A stretch of 64,000 nt of DNA. Origin: Bdellovibrionales bacterium. GTDB lineage: Bacteria; Bdellovibrionota; UBA1018. Below are positions 26,470-35,444 of this stretch, in pieces; position 1 is the stretch's first letter, and each line of letters starts with the position of its first letter. The position numbers and the translations under genes are program-made. The notes under the pieces are model-generated. The model saw nothing but the letters and a program-made list of their open reading frames with translations. It was not told the DNA's origin and did no database searches. The DNA lies in assembly GCA_016786465.1 (NCBI GenBank), contig JAEUWC010000024.1, positions 1 to 64,000 of the forward strand, written 5' to 3'.

Positions 26470-27799
26470 TGATGCGTTCTGCGCCGCGGAAATTGAAAAG
26501 CGAGCTGCACGAATCGTAGGCTCCCTGATGGTATTCCTTTTTTGTAGTGAAGTAGGTCATGTAGTCGTTGGTCAGACCCAAGACCCACGACGTCTTGTAG
26601 CCGCGGCTTTTGGCGACTCCTTGCAGTTCATAACCTAGAGTCGTGGAAGCCTCGCCTGGCCAGGTCATCATTGCGATTTCTCCGACCTTGACCAAACTGA
26701 TCTTCGCACGTTGAGCCATAAACGGAACCAGCGAAATGCGCAGCGGAATCGGGGACTTTTTCAGAATCCCTTCGCCGCAGTACTTCAGGGGGCTTGCAGG
26801 AATTCCCAGCCAGATCTTCTTTTGCTGAACTGAAAATTCAGGTGCGACAGGCTTTAAGCGCGCGGGTGTAAATGCAGGCGCTGCCTGGCGTGCGAATTCG
26901 GCTCCCAGGTCTTCAATCAACTGAACTCCGCGCCCGGGTACAGCGACATCACCTTCGGCACCGTTCATGAAAAGGATCGCTACGTCTTGCTTGGACTGTG
27001 GTCCGTTCAGTTGCTTAAGCAGCTTTTCGATGTTGATTTCGATTTGGCCGGGGAAATCTGAACTGAAAAGCATCAGTTCGATGGGCATTCCACCCCCATG
27101 CACGGCGAAGTTCACCATTCCTCCCATCCATTCCCGGGTCGCTTTTGATCGCGCAACCAAGAACTGGGCTTCAGGATTGAACCATTCAGCGCCTCGCTGA
27201 AACTTATTCTTTTGCATCCCGCTTGCGATGAAGCTGGTGTTGAAAAGTTCAGCAGGCACCGCCGTTTGGTCGGCCAGTTCGATGCTTCGAACTGTTCCAT
27301 CGACCACGGCGTCGAAGTTCTTTTTGATGAAAAGGTCTACTGCGACCAGTTCCAGCGGAAGACGACGGGATAGGGTACCGGGACCACTGTGGGTGTGGGT
27401 ACCTGAAACGATCAGGTCTTCATGCCGGATTCCAAGTTTTGCCACTTTCTTTGCAATGGCATCAATGAATCGAAATTCGACGCCGATGGAATCGATGCTG
27501 ACAAAAACCAGCTTTCGTCCATCCTTTTTCAAAAGCATGACTTTGGATCGAATCGCAGTATGGACGCCTTCAGACGGTTTGAAGAAAAACGAATGCGGGT
27601 ATTTGTTTTTGATATCAATTGGCTTCAATCGGCGAAGAGTGTCGCCGTAACCAGCCAAAGGGATTCCGATGGCAGGCTTTAGATCGTAACCCACGACACC
27701 GACTTCAAGTTCCTTCGGTCCCGCTGCCCAAGCCCCTTTTGCGGTAAAAGCGGAAATCAAAAATACACTTAGGGCCAGTGCCTGACGGGGTTTGAACAT
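26444..27799 (-). CDS. Exported neutral ceramidase-like amidohydrolase
   Basis: 451 residues from ATG 27799, which has GGAGG 7 nt upstream. The signal peptide (FLISAFTAKGAWA) is followed by GVVGYDLKPAIGIPLAGYGD, the N-terminal motif of the neutral/alkaline ceramidase family (PF04734). VSGTHTHSGPG holds the zinc His pair expected in this family, and FMNGAEGDVAVPG is the other conserved block. The enzyme hydrolyses the amide bond of ceramide or another N-acyl lipid, here in the periplasm or outside. The length matches the catalytic domain only, without the C-terminal immunoglobulin-like domain of full ceramidases, so the exact substrate is open. It overlaps the mscS-like gene tail to tail by 26 nt. 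Confidence 0.75.
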   Translation of the reverse strand: MFKPRQALALSVFLISAFTAKGAWAAGPKELEVGVVGYDLKPAIGIPLAGYGDTLRRLKPIDIKNKYPHSFFFKPSEGVHTAIRSKVMLLKKDGRKLVFVSIDSIGVEFRFIDAIAKKVAKLGIRHEDLIVSGTHTHSGPGTLSRRLPLELVAVDLFIKKNFDAVVDGTVRSIELADQTAVPAELFNTSFIASGMQKNKFQRGAEWFNPEAQFLVARSKATREWMGGMVNFAVHGGGMPIELMLFSSDFPGQIEINIEKLLKQLNGPQSKQDVAILFMNGAEGDVAVPGRGVQLIEDLGAEFARQAAPAFTPARLKPVAPEFSVQQKKIWLGIPASPLKYCGEGILKKSPIPLRISLVPFMAQRAKISLVKVGEIAMMTWPGEASTTLGYELQGVAKSRGYKTSWVLGLTNDYMTYFTTKKEYHQGAYDSCSSLFNFRGAERIIKHYKSML

Positions 27800-27868
27800 T
27801 CTGAATCCTCCATGATTCAATTGCTGTTCTATTAGGATAAGTCCCTTTCCTTTTTTGGCCAAAACCCG

Positions 27869-27896
27869 TGGTGTCAATTCGGCCCCCTGGTGTCAA
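27869..27896. promoter_or_regulatory. Two direct copies of TGGTGTCAA
   Basis: TGGTGTCAA occurs at 27869-27877 and 27888-27896, start to start 19 nt, in the 211-nt divergent region between the ceramidase-like and M48 genes. On the minus strand each reads TTGACACCA, the same core as TTGACACC at 19026-19033. They could be operator half-sites or -35 elements; no matching -10 is evident on the minus strand. The rest of the region is AT-rich (27910-27955). Confidence 0.35.
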
Positions 27897-28010
27897 AACT
27901 TTCAACAGTTTAACGGGCCTAATTTATTGATATTATTACACTATTAATCATTTGATGGGTTGGCTTTCTTCTTGCTTGATGCAGTGCAGTAGATTAAAAG
28001 GATGACCCAT

Positions 28011-29522
28011 ATGATGAAATCCAATTTCGTAATCAGTGCAGTTTTGGCTTCTTTCGCGGCCCAATCGGCCCACGCCGTTATCGTGACGGTGAATCAAGCG
28101 ACGCCCGCAAGCGGAGCAATCGTCGCCGACGGTAAATCTTTTCCAGTTTTGAAACAGTCGACCCAAGACATTGATCTAGGCGATGCTTCGAAAACCGATT
28201 TCGTTCTTCAGCTGGACTATCGCTCGGACACCAACCTTCCTCCTGCGGCGCCGAACGTCGCAAAGGTGGATGCTTGGGTTCGTTTCAAGGCAGCAAAAAA
28301 GGGCGCGATTAAAAGAAGCCGCTTGAAAGACGTTTCGGTTTCGATCACTTCGCCACTTCTTCAGAAAAAAGCAAAAGCAGTCACTTGCAACGCTTTGGTG
28401 AAGACTGGCCACACGGGCGACAAAGTCGTCGTCGACGTTCAGCCCATTTTGCTTTCAGCATGCAGCACCAAGGGTTCCGCAGCGTTGGATCCTGAAAAGA
28501 TCGGTTCCCGCAATATTCGCGGAAGACAGGGCATGTTCAAAAACCTTTTCAGCTTGGATGCCGAAAAGGCGATGGGCCAGGAATTCGTCACGGACTTTAA
28601 CAGTAAGCACGCGAACCTGATTTTGCCCAAGTCGCACAAAGTTTCTTTGTATGCTCAAAACCTGATGGACCGTATCGTCAGTCAGTCTGACCTTTCGGGC
28701 GACAAGCCAGAAGTTTATGTGATCAATGCAAACGTCATGAACGCATTCGCTCTTCCGGGTGGATATGTTTATGTGTTCCGCGGACTTCTTGAAGCGTCAC
28801 GTAGCGAATCTGAAGTCGCGGCCGTCCTGGGTCACGAATGGGCGCACGTTGTTGGACGCCACGGTGCTGAAAACATGTCGCGCGCGATTCGTACGATCGT
28901 CGGCGTGAACCTTTTCGACATCGGTCTTGCGATCTTTACCCGCACGGGAAAAGCAAAAGACTATAAAATGGTTTTGGAAGCGATCCGTCCTTTGCTCAGC
29001 CAAATGATGATGGTCGGCGGAATCTTGCACTTGCTTCAAAAGTCTCGCGGCGCGGAACTGGAAGCAGACACTCTGGGAACGCAGTATTCCTATCGCGCAG
29101 GTTTTGAACCTTGGGGCATCGCTTCGATGTTCGAAGTTTTCAAAATGAAAAGCGGCGATAAGAAGCTGACCTCTTTGGAAAGAATGCTGAGCACGCACCC
29201 CGAACACGATACCCGCATTTCGCGCTCGTACGACTTGGCTTCGTTCTTCATGCCTGGCCGTGCAAAGCACGTTTCTAGCTCGATGGATTACACCAACGCG
29301 TTGACCGAATTGGGAACCATCCCAGTTCCAACCGATGCTGAAACCCAGTTAGCTGGATCGGCTTTTCTTGAAAAGCTGACAGAATTTACGGAAACCAACG
29401 TGGCTCGCCGCGCAGCGCATCAAGCAACTGCGGAAGCGATTCAGGCTGAAATCGACGCAGGACAGATCACCGAAAGCGATCTGACCTTGGAAACTGACGG
29501 CCCTGACCACAGCCACGAATAA
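28011..29522 (+). CDS. Exported M48-family zinc metalloprotease
   Basis: 503 residues. ATG 28011 is chosen because AAAAGGA lies 8 nt upstream; ATGs at 28002 and 28014 are alternatives. A signal peptide (VISAVLASFAAQSAHA) is followed by ~200 residues of unknown N-terminal domain, then the M48 catalytic core: H275-E276-x2-H279 in GHEWAHVVGRH, and E349/D353 in AELEAD (third ligand). This is the BepA/LoiP-like arrangement of periplasmic proteases that act in outer-membrane protein quality control. The C-terminus is acidic and ends HSHE, a possible extra metal site. Role by analogy only. Confidence 0.85.
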   Translation: MMKSNFVISAVLASFAAQSAHAVIVTVNQATPASGAIVADGKSFPVLKQSTQDIDLGDASKTDFVLQLDYRSDTNLPPAAPNVAKVDAWVRFKAAKKGAIKRSRLKDVSVSITSPLLQKKAKAVTCNALVKTGHTGDKVVVDVQPILLSACSTKGSAALDPEKIGSRNIRGRQGMFKNLFSLDAEKAMGQEFVTDFNSKHANLILPKSHKVSLYAQNLMDRIVSQSDLSGDKPEVYVINANVMNAFALPGGYVYVFRGLLEASRSESEVAAVLGHEWAHVVGRHGAENMSRAIRTIVGVNLFDIGLAIFTRTGKAKDYKMVLEAIRPLLSQMMMVGGILHLLQKSRGAELEADTLGTQYSYRAGFEPWGIASMFEVFKMKSGDKKLTSLERMLSTHPEHDTRISRSYDLASFFMPGRAKHVSSSMDYTNALTELGTIPVPTDAETQLAGSAFLEKLTEFTETNVARRAAHQATAEAIQAEIDAGQITESDLTLETDGPDHSHE

Positions 29523-29550
29523 GACTGGCAGATATCAAGTCACCTAAACC

Positions 29551-29598
29551 CTAGGACCGATTCATCCGAACCGTCAGTGTTGATGAATCGGTCCCTAG
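29551..29598 (+). promoter_or_regulatory. 16-bp stem-loop spanning the start codon of the next gene
   Basis: CTAGGACCGATTCATC (29551-29566) pairs with GATGAATCGGTCCCTAG (29582-29598), broken only by one bulged C, around a 15-nt loop. The right arm contains the ATG at 29583 of the following gene, so in RNA the start codon would be buried in a very stable hairpin. It begins 28 nt after the M48 stop. It could be a translation-control hairpin, a processing site or an attenuator for the downstream gene. Confidence 0.7.
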
Positions 29599-30767
29599 GA
29601 GTGTCAATACTTTGGCTGCTGCAGTGTCTGGCTTCAAGCCCGGCACTTGCTTTGTCCAGTGCAGATCCCGTCGAACACGGCGACACCTTGATTTTGGAAA
29701 CCCAGATCAAGCCGCCCCCGGGCAAGGGTTTGCCCGGCGAACGCTTCGATTTGCAGTTTGGGTTTGTTTCTGAAAACGAAGTTCCCAACCTAGTCGCGAA
29801 ACTGAAGAAAGACCTGGCTAAACAGCCGTACATTGAAGTGGTCGTCCTGACCCCTGAGCACTATGCCGCAGGCCGCGCGCCCCAGGCCCTGAACTTTGCG
29901 TCCGGGCGCAAGTTAGTCGATTCGGTGAAGGCGGGCCTAAAGGCGGCGGTTGTTGCTCCGACGCGAAAGATCGCTCAGCACTTCAAGGGGTGGCTTGAAG
30001 ATCGCACCAACCGAACACGTATCGGTTACGCAGTCGCAGCCGGCGTGGTGGATGGGATCAGCACCGGAGCAATCCTGGTCGTTGGTGAAGGGATGCCCAT
30101 GGACGCAAGCTTGGCTGTTGCTTCAACGGCAGCGCTGATGTCCGGTTCATGGAGCTATTTTTCTCCGGAATTAGCCCGATTTTTTAACGTGAAAGCATCA
30201 CTGGTCGATCGCTTCATGGAAAAGAAAAAGTCGCTGATCCGCGGTAGCCTAAAGCTTTTCGAAGGACTTCTGAAATGGGGCGTAGTGGCTTTTGGTTACT
30301 TCGCTGCAGTGGGTGCGGTTTCACAATGGACGGGCGTCCATGATTACCGATCATTAGCTGATTACTTCTTGGTTGCGGGCGCAACGGCCGCTGGAATTAC
30401 CGCAGGCAATGGGGTTCTGGATTACACGCTCAGCATGGATTTAGCGCGAATCGAAGGGTCACCGGCTGCATCTGAAGACCTCAAGTTCAAAATCCTAAAA
30501 CGCACCTACTTTTGGGGCACCATCGCTGCGGCCGTAGCGACATTGGCAGGGGTTGCTCAAACCCTTGAAATGAACTTTGGTGACGTGATTATCAAAAGCT
30601 TGATCGGGGCCGGAATCGTGAATCTGGCAAGAATCGAATGGAAACAGATCAAACGGTATTACCGCTTGGTCAAAATCAAGTGCGCGGCAGCGCTGATGTC
30701 GGAAGCCGACCGCGAAAAGCGCTTAAAAGTGGGTCCTGACGGATTCCCAAACTGGGGCTCGGAATAA
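29583..30767 (+). CDS. Exported/integral membrane protein of unknown function
   Basis: 394 residues from ATG 29583; GTG 29577 and TTG 29580 are other in-frame starts, and none has a ribosome-binding site. A signal-type N-terminus (ILWLLQCLASSPALA) is followed by a ~110-residue soluble part and about six hydrophobic helices: IGYAVAAGVVDGISTGAILV, LAVASTAALMSG, GVVAFGYFAAVGAVSQW, YFLVAGATAAGITAG, TIAAAVATLAGVAQTL and VIIKSLIGAGIVNLA. I recognise no family. It follows the M48 protease, so it may share a membrane or envelope role, but the hairpin over its start suggests separate control. Confidence 0.6.
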   Translation: MNRSLGVSILWLLQCLASSPALALSSADPVEHGDTLILETQIKPPPGKGLPGERFDLQFGFVSENEVPNLVAKLKKDLAKQPYIEVVVLTPEHYAAGRAPQALNFASGRKLVDSVKAGLKAAVVAPTRKIAQHFKGWLEDRTNRTRIGYAVAAGVVDGISTGAILVVGEGMPMDASLAVASTAALMSGSWSYFSPELARFFNVKASLVDRFMEKKKSLIRGSLKLFEGLLKWGVVAFGYFAAVGAVSQWTGVHDYRSLADYFLVAGATAAGITAGNGVLDYTLSMDLARIEGSPAASEDLKFKILKRTYFWGTIAAAVATLAGVAQTLEMNFGDVIIKSLIGAGIVNLARIEWKQIKRYYRLVKIKCAAALMSEADREKRLKVGPDGFPNWGSE

Positions 30768-30871
30768 GTGCCGATTGCCTTAGGCGCATGCGCGTAAAAT
30801 GACAGGCCTGCGCTTCAGGCTACTGGCACCTTTTCCTTCATTTTTTCCAATGATTTGCCGATCTGACGGGG

Positions 30872-32293
30872 ATGACTCCCAACTTGCAGGAGTTACTAAC
30901 GACGATTTTGAACTCGCTGATCGACTTGTGTCGGTGCGATGGGGGGGCGGTGTACGTCCTTCGTCAAAAGCCAAACGGGACGCAGGTCCTGACCTTTGAA
31001 GCGATGGTGACTCGCAGTAAGGGCCTGCAAAGTGTGCCCAAAAAGGTCCAGCGGATGGAATTCAAGGTCGACGAATTCACCATCGTCGGCAAGACCGCAA
31101 AGACTCGTCGATTCGTGAACCAAACTTTCACCGATCATATTGAAGTCTTGGATTACAAAACCCGGAACCTGCTTTCCGGGCCTCTTTTGACTCCGCGTGG
31201 AGAATTGGTTGGAGTTGTCCAATTGATCAATAAGGGCGCAGTCCCCGGCAAGCCAGAACAGACTGTGGAATTCGACGCCCATGATGAAAGCCTTTTCCGA
31301 AGCGTCGCGGGACACGCTGCTTTGGCCATTGAAAACAGTTTCCTGCTTCAAGAACAAGAAGGCCTGCTTCAGGGATTTGTGGACGCCTTCGTGACGGCAG
31401 TCGAAGCGCGGGACCCGGTCACGTCTGGACATTCAAAGCGTGTCGCTGATCTAAGTATGGAACTGGCGTATGCGGTTAACCGTGAAACCACAGGTGCGTT
31501 GGCGGCGATCAAATTTAGCGACGAACAGCTTCGCGAAATCCAGTATTCAGCGATGCTTCACGACATCGGCAAGGTTTCGGTTAACGAATCGGTTCTAAAC
31601 AAGGAAAAGAAGCTGTACGCGCACGAACTGGATCAAATTCGCCTGCGCCTGGAACTGATTAAATCTCAGCTTAGGTACGCGGATACCCAGGCATCTTCCA
31701 TCGACATTCGTCGTCAGCTGGTGCGACTGGAAAAGGCTTGGACCGAAATCAATATCGCTAACGAACCGACCGTGCTTCCAGAAGACGTTTCTGTGGCGCT
31801 ATCGGAACTGGGAAAATTCCAACTTCAATTGACCGAATCGGAAACTCTTCCGCTTTTGACTGAAGACGAAATCAAACGCCTTTCGATCAAGCGTGGTTCG
31901 CTGACGGATGCTGAACGCCGTGAAATCGAAAAACACGTGACTTTCACTTATGAAATCCTAAGGAAGATCCCCTGGTCGCGCGGTCTTCGAGACGTTCCTA
32001 AGATCGCTTACTGTCACCACGAACGTATGGATGGAAGCGGGTATCCGCAGCGCCTGCGACTGGACGAAATTCCTATGCAGGGTCGACTGATGGCGATTTG
32101 CGATATTTACGACGCTTTGACAGCAGACGATCGTCCCTATAAACGGGCGCTCAGTCACCAGCGCGCCATCGAAATCATCGAAATGGACGTGAAGGCCCAG
32201 AAGCTGGATCAGAATCTTTTCCGCTGTTTCTTGGATTCAAAGTCTTACGAAATCGTCCGGAAGATCAGTGCAAAAGGCAAAAAGGCAGCTTAA
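30872..32293 (+). CDS. GAF/HD-GYP protein, probable cyclic-di-GMP phosphodiesterase
   Basis: 473 residues. A GAF domain spans about 10-158 (GPLLTPRGELVGVVQLINK, GHAALAIENSFLL). An HD-GYP domain follows with H187 (SGHSKR), H230-D231 (LHDIGK, K234), H355, H382-H383, the GYP signature at 388-392 (DGSGYP) and D411 (ICDIYDALT). All metal and GYP residues are present, so it should hydrolyse c-di-GMP. An extra ~95 residues (about 248-342, charged and helical) sit between the HDxGK helix and the next conserved region, where ordinary HD-GYP domains are nearly contiguous. No membrane segment, so it is cytoplasmic. The 3' end overlaps the next gene by 26 nt. Confidence 0.9.
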   Translation: MTPNLQELLTTILNSLIDLCRCDGGAVYVLRQKPNGTQVLTFEAMVTRSKGLQSVPKKVQRMEFKVDEFTIVGKTAKTRRFVNQTFTDHIEVLDYKTRNLLSGPLLTPRGELVGVVQLINKGAVPGKPEQTVEFDAHDESLFRSVAGHAALAIENSFLLQEQEGLLQGFVDAFVTAVEARDPVTSGHSKRVADLSMELAYAVNRETTGALAAIKFSDEQLREIQYSAMLHDIGKVSVNESVLNKEKKLYAHELDQIRLRLELIKSQLRYADTQASSIDIRRQLVRLEKAWTEINIANEPTVLPEDVSVALSELGKFQLQLTESETLPLLTEDEIKRLSIKRGSLTDAERREIEKHVTFTYEILRKIPWSRGLRDVPKIAYCHHERMDGSGYPQRLRLDEIPMQGRLMAICDIYDALTADDRPYKRALSHQRAIEIIEMDVKAQKLDQNLFRCFLDSKSYEIVRKISAKGKKAA

Positions 32294-33776
32294 GCCGCAT
32301 TTTTTTAACGTCGTGCTGTCGCTTACGCTGGCGCTTTTGCCCGCGCTTTCCTATGCGTGGCCGCCCACTTTCGGGCTGGAACTGAATCTGCGATCGAAAA
32401 AGCTACAGAACATTTGGGCCGCGCGAATGCGCGAGTCAAACACCCAGACACCGACGGAAACCGGCGAAGGTGCCGAAACTCGGAAGTTTGCCGAAGCTCT
32501 TTTTCGGAAGTGCCAACCCCTGTGCCAAAGGACCGAGCACGTGGGAAAATTCGGATTGACGGAATGGCGTTTTCAGTTCGAATCAGGATTTCAATTCAAT
32601 CTTTCAACCGATCCGGCAACCGTTGAAGTTCAGGTGGGGCCATTTGTATTAGAAGACTGGAAGCGCTATCGGGCGGACATTCAAACTTACCTTTACGACT
32701 TTGCAAAAAAAGAAGGCCTGAGCCACGAACGCGATGAAAGTTCGAAGGACAATTCGGCACATCTCAATATGGGATTTGCTTCATCCTTCGATAGTGGAAG
32801 GCAGTTCGCCCATTTTTTGGCCGACTACTGGCAGTACTGGGAATTGGGCGATGGCCTTTTAGGCGGAGACCCGGACAATGCTCCGCCACTTTCACTTTTG
32901 AATTCTGGTCAGAAAACCGCGGCAAAGAAAATCTTAGAAAATTTCAATCGCGGCGGAAGACCAATCACTGCCCACGACTTAGCTGTGCAAATCAGCCGTC
33001 AGGTTTATACGTACACGCCCACGTTTAGCGACGGGCCCGAGCACTACCAGCAGGTCGGATTGAAGTACGTTGTGGGTAGACGAACCCTGAAGGGGGACGG
33101 ATTGGGGGATGTGCCCTACGAACTTCGCGCAAACCGTGAACCCGAAAGTGCCGAAGTCGCGGTTTTGCAGTTGGAACTTCAGCAGATGCGTCTGGAATAT
33201 CATCGCAGGAATGCCGATCAGCCCATCTTTTTGGATGTCGAAACGGTCGACCAAACGAAAGGAATGACCACCCCGCGATCGCGATTGACTGCGTTTGCGC
33301 TTTACCTAGGGGATATGGGAGCCCTGGATCAGCTGGATCGTTTCCGTCCCATTTTGAGTCGCGAGGTCAGCGGGCGAAGCATTCTGGATTTCATGGGGGC
33401 TAGCTTTAGTTGGAGAAATCCCAACATGGTCGACGATTTAGTTTCGATGTCGCTTCGAGCTCGGCATTCGCCTTACCTTCGCGAACGTCTGGTTCAGCTC
33501 TTCCAAGACCCCGAAAGCTTCAATGCGCCCGGGGCAAAAACCATCATCGAAAAGCTGATCCCCAAAATCAGCGAATACGAAGACGACCCACTGACTCAGG
33601 CCCTACGGGCGATGATCTCTAGCCCTGGCTGGGTCGGGCAGGCCTTGGCGACCGAAATGGACACTAAAATCAGCGTACAGGTCCACCAGAAGCGGCAAGC
33701 CCAGGGATTTAGCCGTCGGGCGGAAGAACTTTGGTCCTCGTGCCGAACCTTCTTTCAAAGCGGCTGGGCCCCCTAA
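32268..33776 (+). CDS. Exported protein with amidoligase-like features
   Basis: 502 residues starting at GTG 32268 inside the end of the HD-GYP gene, with GGAAG upstream. A signal peptide (VVLSLTLALLPALSYA) is followed by TFGLELNL, which resembles the FGvElE motif of amidoligase/GCS-like carboxylate-amine ligases. Then come a TDPATVEVQVGP segment, NSAHLNMGF (similar to their HIN motif) and YELRANREPES. The order of these pieces fits that fold. ATP-dependent ligases are not expected outside the cytoplasm, so it may be a non-ligating relative. This is a weak pattern match; without it I would call the protein unknown. Confidence 0.5.
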   Translation: MQKAKRQLKPHFFNVVLSLTLALLPALSYAWPPTFGLELNLRSKKLQNIWAARMRESNTQTPTETGEGAETRKFAEALFRKCQPLCQRTEHVGKFGLTEWRFQFESGFQFNLSTDPATVEVQVGPFVLEDWKRYRADIQTYLYDFAKKEGLSHERDESSKDNSAHLNMGFASSFDSGRQFAHFLADYWQYWELGDGLLGGDPDNAPPLSLLNSGQKTAAKKILENFNRGGRPITAHDLAVQISRQVYTYTPTFSDGPEHYQQVGLKYVVGRRTLKGDGLGDVPYELRANREPESAEVAVLQLELQQMRLEYHRRNADQPIFLDVETVDQTKGMTTPRSRLTAFALYLGDMGALDQLDRFRPILSREVSGRSILDFMGASFSWRNPNMVDDLVSMSLRARHSPYLRERLVQLFQDPESFNAPGAKTIIEKLIPKISEYEDDPLTQALRAMISSPGWVGQALATEMDTKISVQVHQKRQAQGFSRRAEELWSSCRTFFQSGWAP

Positions 33777-33856
33777 ATCATGCCAAATCGTCTATAGTGG
33801 ATTTGGGCTAAATATTTGATTTCACGGTACTTGACCTGCCGTGTTAGTGTGGCGGG

Positions 33857-34045
33857 ATGAATCCTGAAAAGAACCGAAAGCCTTCTATGACTTTTCGAAC
33901 CCGCCCCGGAAAGAACGGGCTGCCTTGCTATAAGTGTCGCAAGCAGTTTCCGACGAAAGACGGCTCGTGGGTGAACTACAAGGCCATGCAGGTCTTTTTA
34001 TGCAAGCCTTGTGAAGCACAGGCGAAACGCGAAGCGACTCAATGA
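33857..34045 (+). CDS. Small zinc-ribbon-like protein
   Basis: 62 residues with two CxxC pairs: CYKC in GLPCYKCRKQFP and CKPC in VFLCKPCEAQ, spaced to bind one zinc. Many Lys/Arg, no membrane segment. The stop overlaps the start of the DEAD-box helicase by 4 nt (ATGA), and GGCGGG precedes the ATG, so the two are coupled. It may bind RNA or the helicase; the function is not known. Confidence 0.75.
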   Translation: MNPEKNRKPSMTFRTRPGKNGLPCYKCRKQFPTKDGSWVNYKAMQVFLCKPCEAQAKREATQ

Positions 34046-35409
34046 CCTTTCAAGACCTAGACCTTCCGCCGTTCGTAATGAAGGCGATCGATCAGCTAGG
34101 ATTTCAAAATCCAACAGAAATTCAAACCGCAGTTTTTGCTGACGTGTTTGCAGGAACGGATCTGATTGCTTCTGCGCAAACGGGTTCGGGAAAAACGGCA
34201 GCCTTTTGCGTGCCGATCATCAGCCGCCTGATTGAGAACCCAGCCTCGACAGCGCTTGTTCTGGCACCGACCCGTGAACTTGCGCTTCAAATCGACGAAT
34301 TTTGGAAACAACTGACTTTGTTTGCTCGCGGATTTCCATCCGCATGCTTAATTGGTGGCGTTTCGATGCAGGCGCAAGATCGCATGCTTCGTAAGCAACC
34401 TAGAATCATCATCGCTACCCCAGGGCGGCTATTGGATCATATCCGCCGTCGCACGGTTCGTTTGATGAAGTCGACATCGATTCTGGTTTTGGATGAAGCC
34501 GATCGCATGTTGGATATGGGGTTTCGCCCGCAATTGACGGCGATACGCGATGAACTTCCCAAGTCGCGACAGACCTTACTTTTTTCCGCGACCTGGAGCC
34601 CAGAAATGGATTCCTTGTCCAAAGAATACCTTCGCGAACCTAAGCGAATCGCAGTGGGCACGGTTTCAAAGGTCGCGCCGACGATTTCAAGCCGTACCAT
34701 CACGACTTCGCAACAGAAGAAAAACGAAACGCTTTTAGAAGAAGTGGGTCGCCTTCGCGGACAGGTTTTGATTTTTGCACGTACGCAGAAGCGAACGGAT
34801 CGCTTGGCTCGCTACTTGGAATCTTATGGCGTGAAGTCCGCTTGCCTACACGGCGGTCGGACCCAGGGTCAGCGAAAAGCTGCATTGAAAGCGTTCAGCA
34901 CCGGCGAATCGCGGGTCATGGTCGCAACCGATATTGCCGCCCGCGGTATCGACGTCGCGGGAATTCAGACGGTCATCAATTACGATCTTCCGCAAGTTCC
35001 TGAAGACTACATCCATCGAATTGGTCGCACCGGACGCGCAGGCGCAAGCGGTGAAGCCGTGACTTTTTTGGTTCCTGAAGAGCGCTTGGAATGGCGAGAC
35101 ATCGTAGCGCTTCTGAAAAAGACCGGGTCGCAGATCCCTAAGGGTTCTGAAGGGGTAGCCAAGCAAGAAGTTTTGAAAGCCGAAAAAGGTGCGCCAGTCC
35201 AGAAAGCATCTGCCTTAAAGGCAAAGCATCCCAAGGGCCGGATTGTTCCAGCCGGTGCCCCCAAGGCGTCCAACCCGGAAGCGGTTCCGCCGACGACGGG
35301 TGTGATAACGATTCCATTGGTCCCGGCCCAAGTCGCCCCAAAGGCGGCTGTCCGTCGCCAAGTGATCGTGCCCAGCGAACGCATCCGCGTCAGCCTGGTC
35401 CGCCGCTAG
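34042..35409 (+). CDS. rhlE: DEAD-box ATP-dependent RNA helicase (RhlE-like)
   Basis: 455 residues with all helicase motifs in order: the F-x15-GF-x3-T-x-IQ Q-motif, AQTGSGKT (I), PTRELALQ (Ia), TPGR (Ib), DEADRMLDMGF (II), SAT (III), ARGIDV (V) and HRIGRTGRAG (VI). The core resembles RhlE/SrmB-type helicases of ribosome assembly and mRNA decay. The last ~80 residues are Ala/Pro/Lys-rich and disordered, a basic RNA-binding tail. It is translationally coupled to the zinc-ribbon gene. The exact paralogue name is uncertain. Confidence 0.93.
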   Translation: MTFQDLDLPPFVMKAIDQLGFQNPTEIQTAVFADVFAGTDLIASAQTGSGKTAAFCVPIISRLIENPASTALVLAPTRELALQIDEFWKQLTLFARGFPSACLIGGVSMQAQDRMLRKQPRIIIATPGRLLDHIRRRTVRLMKSTSILVLDEADRMLDMGFRPQLTAIRDELPKSRQTLLFSATWSPEMDSLSKEYLREPKRIAVGTVSKVAPTISSRTITTSQQKKNETLLEEVGRLRGQVLIFARTQKRTDRLARYLESYGVKSACLHGGRTQGQRKAALKAFSTGESRVMVATDIAARGIDVAGIQTVINYDLPQVPEDYIHRIGRTGRAGASGEAVTFLVPEERLEWRDIVALLKKTGSQIPKGSEGVAKQEVLKAEKGAPVQKASALKAKHPKGRIVPAGAPKASNPEAVPPTTGVITIPLVPAQVAPKAAVRRQVIVPSERIRVSLVRR

Positions 35410-35444
35410 CATCACGCCAGGGGCCATGTTAGGCTTTTGGCCAA

